Source of the DNA: Actinostola sp. cb2023
Taxonomy: Eukaryota; Cnidaria; Anthozoa; Actiniaria; Actinostolidae
DNA: 64,000 bases
NCBI GenBank assembly: GCA_033675265.1
Contig: JAUJYZ010001070.1
Span: 1-64,000 of the forward strand
Reading direction: 5' to 3'
In this document: positions 60,997 through 64,000 of the stretch, in pieces
How positions within the stretch are numbered: the first letter of the stretch is position 1
Layout: every line of letters begins with the position of its first letter
Notes under the pieces: model-generated
Told to the model about the DNA's origin: nothing
Seen by the model: only the letters and a program-made list of their open reading frames with translations
Databases searched by the model: none
Position numbers and translations under genes: made by a program

Positions 60997-61597
60997 GTGA
61001 GAAGTCAAAATCGTGCACTGTGCATTTTAACGGTTTTCGGATCGGTTCACTCCGGCGAGCCAAGGATGAAACCCTGTCCAATGATCATTACAATTCTAGC
61101 TGCACATAGGTATACTGATATACTTCAACGTGTGTCGTGTGATCGTTTTTTCGGTTGACCAGAATCATTGTTCCTTTTGAAACTTGTGTTGAGTGGATAG
61201 CCAAAAGCTTCGTTGCATCCGACAAAACTCCTCGTTTTTTTTTAAGGCAAAATTTGTGATTTGAAGAAGCTTTAATTTCTCTAAGAAATCTATGGATCTC
61301 TAACAAAGCTATGGATTTTTAAAATGTTTATAACACTTAGAAGATGCTAGTGCCTCGATCACCTTGCTATGTACGGTGCTGATATAAGATGTAGCTATGC
61401 GCGCGCCCATTAACCATTATTTTAATTAATTTCTAAAATGAAAGCAATATATAGACAACGCGCGCTCTGATTGCCCAAAGGATGCGTATTCCGCGTGCTT
61501 TATGAGAGCACACAGCACGCGCGCGCAGATATTCAAACATTTTTGTAACGAACAATAATATTGAAAACTTGCCTTAAAATCATGATTGTGTTTTATA

Positions 61598-61790
61598 AAA
61601 GAAATAGAAAACTTTTCCGCTGTGCTATGTGCAGAATTATAGCACTTGGGGACTGATCAGAACACTCGATAAGTGTTGAGAAGCACTCCGATACGCGTCG
61701 TGCTTCTCTTAACACTTCTCTCGTGTTCTGATCAGTCCCCGCGTGCTATAAATCTGCACTTAGCACGCGCGCTGTTTTCTATTTCTTCAG
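61598..61790. mobile_element. ~190-bp hairpin repeat
   Basis: GAAATAGAAAAC, TGTGCAGAATTATAGCAC and GGGGACTGATCAGAACAC on the left mirror GTGTTCTGATCAGTCCCC, GTGCTATAAATCTGCAC and GTTTTCTATTTC on the right. Non-coding MITE-like element. Confidence 0.68.
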
Positions 61791-62397
61791 AAAAACTACA
61801 TCGAAGCAAAAATGTGAACGATGTTAGCAAAAATGATTCGTAGCATTGCTAAGAAAAGTTATAAAAATTCAACTGGTGTAATTTTTGAACGAGTAATTTT
61901 TACATTCAAAACTGGCCAGAAAAATTAAAAGAGGTCTTTCTTTTTTTTGTATTTGATTGAAAATGATCTAATGGAATGTTTACATAGAAAAATATATGCG
62001 CAGCTCGAATACATAATTTCAGTAAAGTACTCACCAAGTTTATAATCTTGCCTCTGGTTTATTCACTCTTGTTCACTGAGTTTTGCATTGTTGTAGTTAG
62101 TACTGTTGTACAGCTTAGGCCTAGGGCAAACGTCGGACTAACGTCGCGCCGAACCTATTAATTAAATATAGGTTTGGTGGAAGGTCGACTAAGGGCCGAC
62201 GTGGCGGCAAACGTCGAACCAATGTCGACCAGTAATTCCCTCGCGCATTGTAATTTTAATTCTAATTTCGCATTAAAATGCACGGGAGCACGCACATGTT
62301 TTGTCTTTTCGCACCTGACTGCATACCCATGCAATGGCAAAATACAGCGCTCGGCCGCAATTATAACGTGCATACTCCAAAACAAGAAGCGAGGAAT

Positions 62398-62810
62398 GGC
62401 AATTAGCCACTTTAGAAACGAGTGGAGGACTGGGAACGAGTTTTAAGAATTAATATAATTAAAAAATGAACCCCATCACAAGAAAGAGCATGTCACAATT
62501 AGTAAGTTTTAGGAGTTTGATAGGGTTTGGACTAGCAGCAACTGAACTGCAGACATTTAGAAACTGCAAAAAGTACAAAGAAATGTATGGTTACTCGGGA
62601 CAAGTGTCCCTACTAAACATACATTCCTTTGTAATTTTTGCGATTTATGGAAAGCTGTTATTCGTTCAATATCAAACAAAACCTTTTGAAACTTTGCAAT
62701 AATGCTAATTGTGATATGCTCTTTCTTGTGATAGGGTTCATTTCTTAATTAGATTAATTCTCAAAACTCGTTCCCAGTCCTTTACTCGTTTCTAAAGTGG
62801 CTAATGCACG
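62398..62810. mobile_element. ~410-bp inverted-repeat element
   Basis: CCACTTTAGAAACGAGT, ACTGGGAACGAGTTTT and ATGAACCCCATCACAAGAAA on the left are mirrored on the right. The 78-codon frame inside looks incidental. Confidence 0.65.
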
Positions 62811-62903
62811 CGGCAGTGGTGTTTGTAGGAGGATAAAGATACAGCTGCAAGCCCTGTTATTAGCCGTTCTTCTAACAGTTTCATACAATGAAATATTGTT
62901 TTC

Positions 62904-62964
62904 CATTCTCTTACCCAGAGCTCCTCGGCGAGGGAACGACCGAGGAACTCTGAGTACGAGAATG
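62904..62964. mobile_element. 61-bp hairpin element, same family as 14894
   Basis: CATTCTCTTACCCAGAG and CTCTGAGTACGAGAATG form the stem. Flanks ATTGTTTTC and ATTGTTTTT agree at eight of nine bases. Confidence 0.7.
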
Positions 62965-64000
62965 ATTGTTTTTGAATTTGTCTTTCTATAGCGCATGCTC
63001 ACCAGGGGGGAGATGAGTGTTTGGGAGGTGGGGGAGTCGTTGTTTTCACGGTTTTGATGTAAGTCATGTGATTTGCATGATTGATTTTACATAATTTATG
63101 AATTTAGTTCGGCGCGTGTTTTTAAAACGGCGTTTGCCGCAAAGTCGCTCCATCAGTCGTATTGATCCGACTTGGCTTGTCGAACTTATGATGGACTCGA
63201 ACCTAATGAATAGGGTCGACCTCAATTGCGGCAAACGTCGTACTAACCATGAGCCTATTTCAAAATTAATAGGTTCGACCACAGGTCAGCCCAAGCTCAG
63301 TATCAGTGGCGTAAATACAGTAAATGTATAGGCTTTCTTGTTCTGGTGTACTTGAATAAATAAATAAAAAATCGTTTGCCTTTATTCGACTCGTACTTGT
63401 TCCTTGTATTGTCCTTTACCTCTGTAGGAATTTCTAGGCCATCCCGCTTGAAATTGAGAGAGTTACGGCGGTTTAAAAAAAAATTCCCTACCAGTAAGAA
63501 AATATAGAAGGTAGGTCACTCATGGTCGCCAGCGAACTCACATGGTCCCACTCAATGCTCGTAAATCTCTCGAAACTAGACATAATGCCAAATTTCTTTC
63601 GGTAAACTGTAGTCCAATACAAGTCCGATAAATCACACTGCCATTCCCTTCTCTTACTCATCGCTATCTGCATCCAAGAGCAAGGTTTTTGTGACTTTCA
63701 TCAGCAACATGAACCTCTGTACCTTCAAGTCTGACACGGATTTTGAACGGCCGTACAAAAAATGCACACACCGGGGAGGGACAGAGGTACATTTGACACT
63801 TGAATACAATTTCCGTACCCTCCCGTGAGGATTGCAACCATATCTTGTCAGAGATGATAACAAAATCTTTTCTTCGAATTCGTGTTGATTTTCAATACCC
63901 CATTTGGAATTTGCTCCAAAGGCTTTTCCTTGAAATCAAAAGCATTAATTTGACTGAAGAAATACTGTAATCTATGATAGAACGAAATTTTATTCAAGTG

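Larger units (their letters stand above)
61000..64000. other. Right flank, mostly hairpin repeats
   Basis: Beyond the MYND fragment only non-coding inverted repeats were recognised. A minus-strand frame at about 63664-63890 has a few Cys/His residues but no clear family match. Confidence 0.45.

Noticed and set aside
62466..62702. 78-codon frame between inverted repeats, as a transposon gene
   Set aside because: No transposase motif and no splice or start context; probably incidental.
63488..63890. Possible exon of a Cys/His-containing protein on the minus strand
   Set aside because: Frames are short and no family pattern is complete; a translated search against cnidarian proteins would decide.

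Overview
This is animal nuclear DNA, most likely from an anthozoan cnidarian (coral or sea anemone). The inference rests on intron-split genes for secreted ShK, CAP and D8C proteins, GT-AG introns, tRNA-derived SINEs, and very many MITEs, foldback elements and microsatellites. No species can be named from the sequence. Most long open frames here are translations of tetranucleotide repeats and are not genes.

Layout. (1) 4.4-26.1 kb, minus strand: three tandem paralogues (A 4444-10699, B 16757-19345, C 24200-26086). Each has a short signal-peptide exon, one exon for a WSC-like domain (core YFGxxFYGECWSG) and a D8C domain of the uromodulin/GP2/OIT3 type. The signal-peptide/WSC-like and WSC-like/D8C junctions are all phase 1. 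A has a one-base frameshift, and an intron cuts its D8C domain; that intron holds a 1.27-kb foldback element inside a ~60-bp satellite. (2) 29.0-36.6 kb, plus strand: a tandem duplication of a locus coding for a MYND zinc-finger plus DUF4470-like protein. Copy 2 (32695-36566) can be read through; copy 1 lost its MYND exon by a 2480-bp deletion between GATTT repeats and carries a frameshift. (3) 35.8-61.0 kb: a giant imperfect palindrome, arms about 10.8 and 13.2 kb, around a ~1.2-kb spacer. Each arm carries a secreted ShK-CAP gene, converging on the centre: D (39695-45259, plus, seven exons, intact) and E (49060-55093, minus, one ShK fewer, frameshifted in CAP). The far end of the right arm holds a third, truncated copy of the MYND/DUF4470 gene. 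(4) Both outer flanks and the intergenic regions are mostly mobile DNA.

Mobile DNA. Several elements can be delimited to the base by target-site duplications: two foldbacks with CACAGG...CCTGTG ends and 7-bp duplications (GTCGAAC, GTCAAAT); a 2.1-kb foldback, a 377-bp element and two ~65-bp hairpins with 8-9-bp duplications; three TTA/TAA-flanked inverted-repeat elements; and two TA-flanked MITEs. The palindrome arms differ mainly by such insertions and by repeats expanded in one arm only, so most of that change came after the arms formed.

How the genes relate: A-E all code for predicted secreted, disulphide-rich modular proteins built from phase-compatible exons. The window is best read as a site where secreted-protein genes multiply by tandem and inverted duplication and then decay.
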